From contig JBDRKQ010000238.1 of NCBI GenBank assembly GCA_043813895.1, positions 1 to 14,050 of the forward strand: DNA of 14,050 nt. The letters run 5' to 3'. The notes under the pieces were generated by a model. It was not told the origin of the DNA. It did no database searches and saw only the letters and a program-made list of their open reading frames with translations. Origin of the DNA: CAZTAR01 sp043813895. Lineage in GTDB: Bacteria > Planctomycetota > Phycisphaerae > UBA1845 > UTPLA1. The number at the start of each line of letters is the position of its first letter. Position 1 is the stretch's first letter. This document shows positions 1-7,438 of this stretch, piece after piece. The position numbers and the translations under genes were made by a program.

Positions 1-744
1 CGAGAAGCCGAGAACATCCCGGTCCTCGTGAGGCGTGTCTTCACCGCACTGCACGCCGCGGACATTCCCGGCGAGATGATCATCGTCGATGACGACAGCC
101 GAGACGATACGGCAGCCGTTGTTGAGGCATTGGCAGCCGAGTTTCCTGTTCGGCTGATCGTTCGCACCGAAGAGCGCGGGCTTTCCTCCGCCGTCCTCCG
201 TGGTTTTCGCGAGGCCAGCCACGACATCCTGTTGTGCATGGACGCCGATCTCTCTCATCCTCCGGAATCACTGCCGGCAGTGATTGAACCGGTTGCAGCG
301 CGTAGCGCCGAGTTCTGCATCGGCTCGCGCTACACGCCGGGTGGCAGGACGATGGACGATTGGGGTCTGCTCCGCAAGATCAACTCACTCGGCGCGACGT
401 GGCTCGCGAGACCGTTGAGCGGCGCGAGCGATCCGATGGCAGGATTCTTCTGCCTGCGAAAGGAAACGTTGCACAAGGCCGAGGAGGCCGGCCTCAACCC
501 GATCGGCTACAAGATCGCACTGGAGATCTTGGTCAAGGCCCGATGCCGCATAGTCGCCGAAGTGCCGATCGAGTTCTCCGATCGGCTCCACGGCGAGAGC
601 AAGCTCACGTTTCACCAGCAGTTGCTCTACTTGCAGCACCTTGTTCGCCTGTATCGTTTCCGCTGGCCGATTGCCACACCCCTGTTGGCGGCGGCTGTGC
701 CCGTGGCGGTGGTCCTGGCGATCCTCTACGTTGTAGCCTTGTGA
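1..744 (+). CDS. Family 2 glycosyltransferase, polyprenol-phosphate mannose synthase-like (5' partial)
   Basis: Likely transfers a sugar from a nucleotide-sugar to a polyprenyl phosphate at the cytoplasmic membrane face, as in the DPM1-like branch of GT2. The reading frame is open from base 1 and its first residues, REAENIPVLVRRVF, are the usual GT2 beta1-alpha1 segment, so the gene starts before the window. The in-frame GTG at 28 is internal. 247 residues are visible. Numbered from base 1: DDDSRDDT at 30-37 (nucleotide binding), MDADLSHPPE at 80-89 (the DxD metal site), DPMAGFF at 144-150 and HGESKL at 199-202, all in family order. A hydrophobic stretch at about 224-246 is a probable C-terminal membrane anchor. 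The TauE-like gene follows 46 bases downstream, so the two may share a transcript. The fold is certain; the sugar and acceptor are not. Confidence 0.9.
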   Translation, partial: REAENIPVLVRRVFTALHAADIPGEMIIVDDDSRDDTAAVVEALAAEFPVRLIVRTEERGLSSAVLRGFREASHDILLCMDADLSHPPESLPAVIEPVAARSAEFCIGSRYTPGGRTMDDWGLLRKINSLGATWLARPLSGASDPMAGFFCLRKETLHKAEEAGLNPIGYKIALEILVKARCRIVAEVPIEFSDRLHGESKLTFHQQLLYLQHLVRLYRFRWPIATPLLAAAVPVAVVLAILYVVAL

Positions 745-790
745 ACCGAACGACGGAACACTGCCCTGCCCCATCGTGGCATGACTGCGT

Positions 791-1558
791 ATGCTCGCGT
801 TCCTGACGACAATCGCATTCCTCGCGGCCGTCGTGGGCGGCATCGTCGGCATGGGCGGCGGCGCGCTGCTCTTGGCTGCGATCTGCTGCTTCATGCCGCA
901 CGGACAAGCCGTGCCGCTGCACGGTGCCGTCCAGCTTGTCGCAAACAGTTCGCGCGTCGTTGCATTCTGGAAGGACGTGGATTGGCAAACCGTCGGCCGG
1001 TTTACGGTTGGCGCGCTGCCCGGCGCCGCGATCGGCGGCCTCGTCTTGTGGCTGCTCGGAGAGCCGCGAGCCACTGAGCCGTACCTAAAGGCGCTCATCG
1101 GGTTCTACATCCTTGTTCTGACGTACCTGCCCAAACCAAAGAGCCGCGAGGGTACCGCTGCTCGCAACAGTTGGACCATGATGGGCCTGATCGCCGGCGC
1201 GGCGTCGTTGACTGTCGGCGCGATAGGTCCGCTCATAGCGCCGCTGTTCGTCAGGCGTGACTTTGTAAAGGAACGCTTGGTTGCGACAAAGGCCGTGCTT
1301 CAGATGATTACCCACGCTTTGAAGCTGCCGATGTTCTGGCTGATCGGCACGATTCAACTCGCGGAGTTTTCGCGTCTTCTTGTTTGCATGTCGATCGTGG
1401 TGATTCCCGGCACGTTTCTCGGCAAACGGCTGCTGCACCGCGTCTCACCGCGCGCTTTCGTATGGTTCTACAAAGTTGCGTTGACGATCGCCGGATTCAA
1501 GCTGCTGATTATCGACGGCGCGTGCGTGTTGTTCGGATGGCCGGTTGCGTCGCCGTGA
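791..1558 (+). CDS. TauE/SafE family sulfite/anion exporter-like permease
   Basis: Predicted inner-membrane transporter of the TauE/SafE (DUF81) family, whose known members move sulfite, sulfoacetate or similar organosulfur anions. The 255-residue length is typical. The glycine-rich segment GGIVGMGGGALL at 16-27 and HGAVQLVANSSR at 44-55 are family hallmarks. A second related half begins near 134-153 (GAASLTVGAIGPLIAPLF), matching the internal duplication of the family. About seven or eight hydrophobic segments are visible. I chose the ATG at 791, which begins directly with the first membrane helix. An ATG at 781 is in another frame. No clear Shine-Dalgarno precedes 791, and the gene is 46 bases after the glycosyltransferase, so translation may depend on coupling. 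The substrate cannot be read from sequence. Confidence 0.88.
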   Translation: MLAFLTTIAFLAAVVGGIVGMGGGALLLAAICCFMPHGQAVPLHGAVQLVANSSRVVAFWKDVDWQTVGRFTVGALPGAAIGGLVLWLLGEPRATEPYLKALIGFYILVLTYLPKPKSREGTAARNSWTMMGLIAGAASLTVGAIGPLIAPLFVRRDFVKERLVATKAVLQMITHALKLPMFWLIGTIQLAEFSRLLVCMSIVVIPGTFLGKRLLHRVSPRAFVWFYKVALTIAGFKLLIIDGACVLFGWPVASP

Positions 1559-1689
1559 TTTCCATCATGTCACCTAACATTATGCAACAGACACAGTTAT
1601 GCGGTGATCCAACCTGTGCCGACTTGCCCGTGCCGCTTTCTCACTTTTCTGCTTGAATCCGATCGGCGTCTGGCTATCCTAGCGCCCCT

Positions 1690-1751
1690 GGCCAGGGCTT
1701 CGGCGCCCCGCGTGTCCCCCCCCAACACGCACCCGAACCCTGGCCCTTTTT
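1690..1751 (+). terminator. Branched rho-independent terminator after the TauE-like gene
   Basis: The outer stem pairs GGCCAGGG (1690-1697) with CCCTGGCC (1738-1745). After one bulged C at 1698 it continues with TTCGG (1699-1703) paired to CCGAA (1733-1737). Inside is a second perfect stem, GCGTGT (1710-1715) with ACACGC (1725-1730), capped by a C-rich loop. The outer arm is followed by C and five T (1747-1751). The 13-bp stem plus T-run fits intrinsic termination, 131 bases after the TauE stop codon. Confidence 0.75.
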
Positions 1752-1982
1752 GTGGGCGGAATCCGCCCCGGCTTCCACTGCATTCCACACCTATCTGTAC
1801 TACTGACGCCGGGAATCTCCAAGGCTTGGGAAGAAACCGGTGCCACATGCCACACTTTGATCGCGGCCGGAGGCCGCCGCGGTGAACGACAGGGAACTGC
1901 CTTGGCAACCACTTTCCGGACGCTGGATAGCATATCTGCAGTACATCGCCACACCTGTTCGGCGCGGATGCCGTCCATCGTG

Positions 1983-1988
1983 TATCCT
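1983..1988 (+). promoter_or_regulatory. Putative -10 element of the NrnA-like gene
   Basis: The hexamer TATCCT ends 7 bases before the ATG at 1996, so a start of transcription at about 1995-1996 would give a leaderless mRNA. No good -35 element is seen at 16-18 bases and there is no Shine-Dalgarno. The call rests on spacing and on the same arrangement at smpB and cdsA. Confidence 0.35.
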
Positions 1989-1995
1989 GTATGCC

Positions 1996-3054
1996 ATGAA
2001 AGACCCAAGCGATACCACAGCGTCGGGCCGGCAGGTTGCCGCTTGCCGGGAGAAACAACCCCGCCTGCCGCCCGAGGGATTCCTCCGGGCGCTGCGCGAG
2101 GTGAAGCGACCTTTCATCGTCGCGCACGTCACGCCGGACTCGGACGCGATCGGGGCGATACTCGCGCTGACTGCGACATTTCGGGCACACGACGTCGAGG
2201 CAACTGCCGGTTTGCCGACGGCATCGCTCGCACAGAAGCTGCGGTTCATGCTAGAACTGGCCGCGGATACACCCTTCGCGGATCGATGGGATCCAAACGG
2301 CCCGCACGATGCCCTCATCGTTCTCGATACGGCCAACCAGAAGCGCATCAACATCACGCCGGCGCCGGACATCAACGGCGATCTCCCGGTTTTCAATATC
2401 GACCACCACACAACGAACACGGCGTTCGGGCGGTACAACTGGGTCGACGGCCTCGCCTCGAGCACCTGCGAACTCGTCGCGCGACTGATCGCGGCACTCG
2501 GCTGGACGCCCTCGCCGAACTGCGCGTCACTTCTCTACGCCGGGATCCACGGGGATACGGCCGGTTTTAGCCTGTCTTCCTCCAGCGCCGGTGCTTTGCA
2601 GACCGCCGCCGGCCTGCTCGACGCGGGCGCGGATGTGGCACTCGTCGGGGAAGCGCTTTGCAGATCGCAATCCCGGTCCGAGTTCGAATTGCTGCGGCTT
2701 GTCTACGATCACACAACCGTGATCGACGGCGGACGAATCGCCTACAGCCATCTCAGCTACCAGGACATCTCCGGCGCGGGCTGCCGGCCGGACGACATCG
2801 ATGATCAAGTCTCGATCCCGCGGTCCCTCAAGGGCGTCCGCATCGCGCTACTCTTTACGGAAGGCGAACGAGATGTGATCCGCGTCAACCTGCGCGGCGA
2901 GGGCAAAGTTACGGTCGTGGAACTCGCGAAGAAACTTGGCGGTGGCGGGCACAGCCAGGCGGCCGGCATCCGGTTTCACGACAAGACGATGGAAGAAGCG
3001 ATCGACCTGGTCTGCAAGGAAGCCGTCGAACATCTCAAGGCATTCGACGAGTAG
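1996..3054 (+). CDS. nrnA: DHH/DHHA1 phosphoesterase, NrnA-like oligoribonuclease / pAp phosphatase
   Basis: Predicted cytoplasmic manganese-dependent enzyme that degrades 2-5 nt nanoRNAs to mononucleotides and may dephosphorylate pAp, as known NrnA proteins do. With the ATG at 1996 the product is 352 residues, close to the family norm. The order of motifs is intact: HVTPDSDAIG (44-53), LDT with Asp111, the DHH signature DHH (136-138) in NIDHHTT, GDT (186-188) in GIHGDTAGF, and the DHHA1 substrate-binding GGGGHSQAAG (315-324). The frame is open back to 1882, but the upstream part reads like non-coding sequence and would add 38 residues before an already long N-terminal tail. No Shine-Dalgarno precedes 1996. 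The gene appears monocistronic, since the next gene converges on it. The subfamily function (nanoRNase versus pAp phosphatase) is inferred. Confidence 0.92.
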   Translation: MKDPSDTTASGRQVAACREKQPRLPPEGFLRALREVKRPFIVAHVTPDSDAIGAILALTATFRAHDVEATAGLPTASLAQKLRFMLELAADTPFADRWDPNGPHDALIVLDTANQKRINITPAPDINGDLPVFNIDHHTTNTAFGRYNWVDGLASSTCELVARLIAALGWTPSPNCASLLYAGIHGDTAGFSLSSSSAGALQTAAGLLDAGADVALVGEALCRSQSRSEFELLRLVYDHTTVIDGGRIAYSHLSYQDISGAGCRPDDIDDQVSIPRSLKGVRIALLFTEGERDVIRVNLRGEGKVTVVELAKKLGGGGHSQAAGIRFHDKTMEEAIDLVCKEAVEHLKAFDE

Positions 3055-3179
3055 GGCATTTCACGTTTGAGTGTAGTGTCGACTGTCTGCGGCACCTGCG
3101 TCTCGACGAGGGAATCAAGAAGACCACGCATCCCCGCCCAGCCGGCGAGCCGCGGGCGCGACGGATATACGCGAACCCT

Positions 3180-5180
3180 CTACTGCCCTACCCCGTTCGT
3201 TGTGCCCCATTTGATCCGAATGCCCGCGTCGAATCGATCGGCTTGCGCTGCAAACCGCCAGGTCGTGGCGACCTGCGCTCGCCGAGACAGTGAAACCAGT
3301 TGCTCCAGCGTTCGGATCAGGTCGAAGTCTTCAAGCCCGGATGCCTGCGCGGGCAGCACCGGGATTCGGAGGGTCATGCGCTTGCCGCGACGGATGACCT
3401 GCAACTCGAATTCACGGGCGCCCCCCCGGTTACGGTATCGCTCAGCGACTTCCTTCGCGGGCTGATCCGTCCGCAAGGGCGCACCGCCGACACCCACCAC
3501 GACGTCTCCTGCGAAAACGATTCCCGCCGCGCGCGAGTCGCTTCCGACCTCTCTCACGACTGCCCTGCGTGGATGCTCCTTATCGGCCACAAGGCCGACG
3601 CCCAGGCGCGTGTGGTGCTCCAGACGTTCGGAAATCCAGTTCTGCCACCAGTGCCGCTCGAGCATGTCGGGCTCACGCTTCTTGATGAATCCCAGCCAAC
3701 TGGAGATGACGTCCGCAATCTCGCCGCCGCGCACCAGCGACCATTCGACGAACCGGCTTTCTCCCTCCCGGTCCGGCAGCAGCGACGCCGAATCGGGGAG
3801 GCTGTCCAGGCGGGCTGCCTTTCCTCGGGCGGCGCGGATGATCTCCTCCACGTGGCGCGTCGAAGTCGACAAGAACAACCTTCCATCCACGACTGCCCAA
3901 CAAACGTCAACTCCAGCGAGAAAGTCCAGGCCCGAGCGATACGCCAGTGTCGGTCCCACCTCGATGTGATGCAGGGTGACGCCCTCGCGAACCGTCGTCT
4001 TCACGCCAAACCGGTCCGGCTGCCGGTTCTCCGGCGCCGAAAGAAGAAACAGGAACTGCGATGCGAAGCCCAGCGCGCTGTCGAGCTTCGCCATAGCGGC
4101 ATCGCCGGCGCGAGTCTCGCAGATTGCCGTAACAACGGGCAACTGGAAGAGAGGTGACAACTCCGAGCGATCTCGGTCTATCACGATCCAATACTGCGGT
4201 CCGATGTTGTCGAGAATCCCCGCCGTCTGCTCGTCCCCCGCGACCATTTCCAGGAAGATTGAGAGCAACGCGTCGGTCTTTGCAAACTTGCCCGACTTTA
4301 CCTCTTCTGAGAATGTGGCGAAGTCGAAAACACCCGCCCGCACGGCTAGCGTTGAAGCAGGCAACGCGCCCAGGCCGGCGGTATCGAGTTTGAACACAGT
4401 CTCTTCCCGCCCCGGCCGCCGCCCCCGAAGTTCGCAGTCGATGCCGTCGGCTGTCACTGAGATGCCGATCAACAGGCCGGTGCATCGCGCGAACGCCAAT
4501 GGGTCGTCTTCCTCCCACGCCACGTAAAGCAGACCCGGATAGTCCCGCGAAAGCCTCGACCGCAACGCGGAGAAGTCGGCACGCCCGGCCAGCATTGGTC
4601 CTCGGCGTCCGGACAACAACAGCACCGTGCGATCCCAAAGCCCTTCCGGGTCGTTCGCCGGGCCGAACACCAACGTCTTGCCGAAGGCCGCGAGGAGGAG
4701 GCCGCCCCGGAGTTCGTATCGTTGCACCGGTCCCTCGTTTGCCAGCCGCTTGGCCCGCCAGCGCCTCAGCCAGGGGCGAAGGTCGGAAGCCTCTTCCAAC
4801 TCCGTCAGCACGACGCCTGTCTGCCACTGAGCGGATTGGGTTGCGATCAGCGCGGTCCTCTGGCCCAGAAGGTGAGTGATGGCTGCTTCGGGGTTCAGGC
4901 CGAGGTGGATTTCGGTTGTGTGGCGCCACGGCTTCGTGGTTGTGTCTGGCTTCTCTCTCTCCGCCAGCTCACGAATGGTGTCCCACATTTCGAGCTTCTG
5001 AAACACCGCGCGGACCTCGGTGAGGTCGCGCATCTCGACGTAGAAGCGTACGTCGCCAGGGACGATTCGCAGCCAATCGTCGTCGTTCCCCTGCAGCGGG
5101 GCCGGCTCGGCACTCGCCCGTGCAACACAGAAACAGAGCACCGCCACAACCGCAGAAATTACTCTGGGAGTACCGTCCAT
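3180..5180 (-). CDS. Secreted protein with C-terminal PDZ domain, function unknown
   Basis: 666 residues. A typical signal peptide (hydrophobic core about 7-20, likely cleavage after ASA at 22-24) predicts export. Residues about 38-520 form a large region I do not recognise with certainty. It begins WLRIVPGDVRFYVEMRDL, resembling planctomycete-type secreted proteins that open with a 'value as seen on the surface' segment, but this resemblance is weak. A PDZ domain covers about 526-608: the LGVGL carboxylate-binding loop, RAAGIVFAGDVVVGVGG and a closing basic beta strand. No serine-protease motif such as GNSGGP is present, so it is not an HtrA/Deg protease. The ATG at 5180 has GAGG eight bases upstream. 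It lies 99 bases downstream of the anti-sigma gene on the same strand and is probably the third gene of that unit. Confidence 0.8.
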   Translation of the reverse strand: MDGTPRVISAVVAVLCFCVARASAEPAPLQGNDDDWLRIVPGDVRFYVEMRDLTEVRAVFQKLEMWDTIRELAEREKPDTTTKPWRHTTEIHLGLNPEAAITHLLGQRTALIATQSAQWQTGVVLTELEEASDLRPWLRRWRAKRLANEGPVQRYELRGGLLLAAFGKTLVFGPANDPEGLWDRTVLLLSGRRGPMLAGRADFSALRSRLSRDYPGLLYVAWEEDDPLAFARCTGLLIGISVTADGIDCELRGRRPGREETVFKLDTAGLGALPASTLAVRAGVFDFATFSEEVKSGKFAKTDALLSIFLEMVAGDEQTAGILDNIGPQYWIVIDRDRSELSPLFQLPVVTAICETRAGDAAMAKLDSALGFASQFLFLLSAPENRQPDRFGVKTTVREGVTLHHIEVGPTLAYRSGLDFLAGVDVCWAVVDGRLFLSTSTRHVEEIIRAARGKAARLDSLPDSASLLPDREGESRFVEWSLVRGGEIADVISSWLGFIKKREPDMLERHWWQNWISERLEHHTRLGVGLVADKEHPRRAVVREVGSDSRAAGIVFAGDVVVGVGGAPLRTDQPAKEVAERYRNRGGAREFELQVIRRGKRMTLRIPVLPAQASGLEDFDLIRTLEQLVSLSRRAQVATTWRFAAQADRFDAGIRIKWGTTNGVGQ

Positions 5181-5279
5181 GGATGACGCCTCGGTGAGGA
5201 GTAAGGGAGTTAATCAGAGGATAGCAACGGAGTACCGATTGGTCTTTCCCGGGCGTCGCTGTGATGCGGCGGCACCTGG

Positions 5280-5939
5280 TTAGAATCTCACGACTTCCTG
5301 CTCGCCGGCCTGATCCGACGCCTCGTGTACGGCGGCGTCAAGCAGCCCCGTGATGGGGTCGACCAGAATGTCGGTAATGGAAACCGACGGCTTCGGCGTC
5401 TTGTCGAGTTGTTTGCGGACGTTCTCCTGGGCCTCGGCGATCGAGTATCCCACGATGCGGTTGACTCCTTCGGCCGCCTGCCGCGTCTCCTCCAGCATGT
5501 TCAACGTAGACTCGACGACATCGCCCGCGCCCACGGCGCTGACCGCCGTTGCGCCTGCGACCGCCGGCGGGCGCCTGTCGCCCGTGGCCGCGGGCCAGAC
5601 AAGCACCAGAAAGAACAACAAGGCTGCCGCGACGGGAAGGCTCATACCGGCCACAGCCCGCCAGAACCGGCGACGACGGGCGCGCCGCGTGAGAAGCCCG
5701 GACATGCTGCCCGTGCCCACGTTCGGCAACGATGCGACAACGCGATTCGCGAAGTCCATCGGGAGGGCGGGCTCCGCATCGTCATTGGCGATAACGTTGC
5801 CGCTGACGCGGATCATCTCGACTTCACGCTGGCACGCCGGACACTGCAGGATGTGCGCGTGTATCTCCGCCGTAAGGCTGGGCGACAACTCGTCATCCAG
5901 ATAGGCGTCGCGAAACTTCTGAACATGTCTGCATGTCAT
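5280..5939 (-). CDS. Membrane anti-sigma factor with N-terminal zinc-finger (ZAS-like) domain
   Basis: Predicted to bind and inhibit the adjacent ECF sigma factor at the membrane. 219 residues from the ATG. The zinc-binding ZAS pattern is Cys3 plus His29-x3-Cys33-x2-Cys36 (HILQCPAC), with the usual YLDDEL at 13-18. A single membrane helix lies at about 94-115, after a basic stretch RRARRRR. The outer part is 100 residues long and predicted helical at 145-180. The start is ambiguous: the ATG at 5939 matches the family pattern 'MTC', but AGGGGAG (5954-5960) is ideally spaced (8 bases) for a GTG at 5945, which would add only two residues. The gene starts about 85 bases after the sigma factor stop, with a hairpin in the gap that touches this ribosome binding site. 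Confidence 0.88.
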   Translation of the reverse strand: MTCRHVQKFRDAYLDDELSPSLTAEIHAHILQCPACQREVEMIRVSGNVIANDDAEPALPMDFANRVVASLPNVGTGSMSGLLTRRARRRRFWRAVAGMSLPVAAALLFFLVLVWPAATGDRRPPAVAGATAVSAVGAGDVVESTLNMLEETRQAAEGVNRIVGYSIAEAQENVRKQLDKTPKPSVSITDILVDPITGLLDAAVHEASDQAGEQEVVRF

Positions 5940-5958
5940 CAACACGACACTGACTCCC

Positions 5959-5985
5959 CTCCCGTCCCTACATCTTGGACGGGAG
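5959..5985 (-). promoter_or_regulatory. 9-bp hairpin abutting the anti-sigma ribosome binding site
   Basis: On the plus strand CTCCCGTCC (5959-5967) and GGACGGGAG (5977-5985) are perfect complements with a 9-base loop. In the minus-strand mRNA the second arm ends in AG, which are also the first two bases of the AGGGGAG Shine-Dalgarno (5960-5954). The hairpin could tune translation of the anti-sigma gene relative to the sigma gene, or slow decay or elongation between the cistrons. There is no T-run, so it is not a classic terminator. Confidence 0.5.
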
Positions 5986-6025
5986 CCTGCGGTCGCGAGC
6001 CTGTCCGACCTGCTCGCCAGGGTCG

Positions 6026-6664
6026 TCAGGCGGCGCCGCCCGCTTCGGCCAGACGAACAGCCGACCAATCGTCCGCCAGTTCGTCGCCGAGCATTTCTCT
6101 GAGCCGGTTTCTTGCCCGATGGAGATGGCTCTTCACCGTGGCGGCCGGCATTTCCAGAATCTCACCGATCTCCTGGCAACTCAGCGACTCTCTGTAAAAG
6201 AGTAATACAGTCGCGCGCTGCTGCGGTGTCAGTCGATCGACGGAATCCCAAATAGTTTTTTTGAGTCTCCGGGCCTCTTCACTGTTGGCCACTGCCTCGG
6301 CGACATTCGTCCCTTCGCCGGTCGTCCCCGGCAAAGTCCCGAAATCCACGTCGCCCGTATACTCTCTTCGACGCCTCAGCATATTGAGGCACAATCGATA
6401 ACCGATCGTGAACAGCCACGTGCTGAATCGATAGGAGGCGTCGTAGCTGTCGAGCGCCTGGAACGCCCGCATGAAGGCCTCTTGGCAGATCTCCTCCGCG
6501 TCGTGCTTGTTGCGGACCATCCGCCAAATGAAGGCGTACAGACGATCCTGATAAGCGAGAACGAGCGTATGCGCACTTTTTGCGCAGCCGCGGACGGCTC
6601 CCTCGATCAACTGCCGTTCACGCAGCGGCGTCAGGCGAATATCGCTGGCATCCTCGCTGTTCAT
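6026..6664 (-). CDS. ECF-family RNA polymerase sigma factor (sigma-70, RpoE-like)
   Basis: Directs RNA polymerase to a dedicated promoter set when released from its anti-sigma factor. 212 residues, usual for the family. The sigma2 region spans about 35-102, with DAEEICQEAFMRAF (55-68) and YRFSTWLFTIGYRLCLNMLR (-10 recognition and melting). The sigma4 region spans about 138-190, with LTPQQRATVLLFY (145-157) and the helix-turn-helix LSCQEIGEILEMPAATVKSH (161-180). The frame is open further upstream, but the ATG at 6664 has AAGGAG six bases before it, which fixes the start. It is divergent from smpB across 90 bases and is the first gene of the unit with the anti-sigma factor and PDZ protein. Its regulon and signal cannot be inferred here. 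Confidence 0.94.
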   Translation of the reverse strand: MNSEDASDIRLTPLRERQLIEGAVRGCAKSAHTLVLAYQDRLYAFIWRMVRNKHDAEEICQEAFMRAFQALDSYDASYRFSTWLFTIGYRLCLNMLRRRREYTGDVDFGTLPGTTGEGTNVAEAVANSEEARRLKKTIWDSVDRLTPQQRATVLLFYRESLSCQEIGEILEMPAATVKSHLHRARNRLREMLGDELADDWSAVRLAEAGGAA

Positions 6665-6676
6665 GGCCGTCTCCTT

Positions 6677-6682
6677 ATTATA
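6677..6682 (-). promoter_or_regulatory. TATAAT hexamer upstream of the ECF sigma gene
   Basis: A perfect TATAAT on the minus strand sits 12 bases before the sigma gene ATG, directly against the AAGGAG (6671-6676). A canonical start 7 bases downstream would fall at about 6670, past the Shine-Dalgarno, so this promoter and that ribosome binding site cannot both work as usual. Either the hexamer is chance or the true start lies further upstream. No good -35 is seen. Confidence 0.25.
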
Positions 6683-6719
6683 CCTTTCGCCTTCAGCCAC
6701 GCCGCACTTTTCCCTCGAT

Positions 6720-6748
6720 TTGCGGAAGTTGCTCGGCGGATATAAGAT
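6720..6748 (+). promoter_or_regulatory. Putative smpB promoter
   Basis: TTGCGG (6720-6725) and TAAGAT (6743-6748) are separated by exactly 17 bases. The overlapping TATAAG at 6741-6746 is an alternative -10. The predicted transcription start, 7 bases after TAAGAT, is the A of the smpB ATG at 6755, giving a leaderless mRNA. This is consistent with the lack of a Shine-Dalgarno. Confidence 0.5.
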
Positions 6749-6754
6749 TTTGCT

Positions 6755-7234
6755 ATGGCCAAAGATACGTCGAGAAGCCGCCGATCGCCCAGCCTCGCCA
6801 ACAAGAAGGCCCGGTTCAATTTCCAAATCCTGGAGAAAATCGAAGCCGGGATCGCGCTTAAAGGTACTGAGGTCAAGAGTTTACGCCACGGCGACGCCAG
6901 CATCGCTGAAGCCTTCGCACGCGTCGAAGACGGCCAGGTCACCCTGCACAACTTCCAAATCCAGCCTTACAAGCAGGGAAACCGCTTCAATCACGATCCG
7001 AAGCGACCGAAACATCTCCTCCTGCACCGGCGGGAAATCGGCAAGCTCTTCGCCAAGGTCCAAATCAAGGGTCAGACGCTGATTCCACTGCGGGTCTATT
7101 TCAACAACCGGGGCCTGGCCAAGATCGAGCTCGCCCTCGCCCGTGGCAAGACCCATCGGGACAAACGCCAGGACACGCGAAAACGCGAGGATCAAAAGGA
7201 GATGGCCCGTGCCCAGCGACGTGGCGGGTTCTAG
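6755..7234 (+). CDS. smpB: SsrA-binding protein SmpB
   Basis: Binds tmRNA (SsrA) and mimics its missing anticodon arm in the decoding centre, allowing trans-translation to free stalled ribosomes. 159 residues, the normal length. It shows the SmpB order of motifs: ANKKARFNFQILEKIEAGIALKG near the N-terminus (oligonucleotide-binding barrel), GTEVKSLR, AEAF, a central YKQGNRFNHDPKRPKHLLLH segment, and VYFNNRGLAKIELALARGK. The basic C-terminal tail THRDKRQDTRKRE becomes helical in the mRNA channel. The ATG at 6755 begins at the natural N-terminus and has no Shine-Dalgarno; a promoter placed 7 bases upstream suggests a leaderless mRNA. The ssrA gene, often nearby, was looked for and not seen in this window. 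Confidence 0.96.
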   Translation: MAKDTSRSRRSPSLANKKARFNFQILEKIEAGIALKGTEVKSLRHGDASIAEAFARVEDGQVTLHNFQIQPYKQGNRFNHDPKRPKHLLLHRREIGKLFAKVQIKGQTLIPLRVYFNNRGLAKIELALARGKTHRDKRQDTRKREDQKEMARAQRRGGF

Positions 7235-7438
7235 CATTCGGCCTTGCTTTCTCCTGCGGATCTCGCCGGCCCCGTGGGAATGCCCCCCCACACGTGGCAA
7301 CCCTGTCCTCGCGGAACGACTTGCGGTATGTTGGAGCAGCGTCGGGTCCGCGTGTCGGACGTCGACTGCGATTGGTCCGCCAACAGCCGACCGGGGTGTC
7401 GGCCACCACAGAATAGGTGACACGGCTCTGAGATTCTC

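Larger units (their letters stand above)
1559..1995 (+). other. Gene-free spacer with terminator and small hairpins
   Basis: I see no convincing protein gene in these 437 bases; the open frames have unlikely composition. It holds a terminator at 1690-1751, and immediately after its T-run a perfect 6-bp hairpin (GGGCGG 1754-1759, CCGCCC 1763-1768, 3-nt loop). Another perfect 6-bp hairpin with a GGA loop lies at 1863-1877. The last stretch presumably carries the promoter of the NrnA-like gene. Confidence 0.6.

Noticed and set aside
1815..1860. Cobalamin riboswitch-like words (GGTG, GCCAC) upstream of the NrnA-like gene
   Set aside because: The ordered conserved boxes are missing and the downstream gene has no cobalamin link.
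3055..3179. Bidirectional terminator between the convergent nrnA and PDZ genes
   Set aside because: CCCGC/GCGGG pairing is possible, but there is no T-run on either strand and the stem is short.
3907..4929. 340-codon minus-strand frame inside the PDZ gene
   Set aside because: Arg/Gly/Pro-rich shadow of the PDZ protein frame, which has a signal peptide and a recognisable domain.
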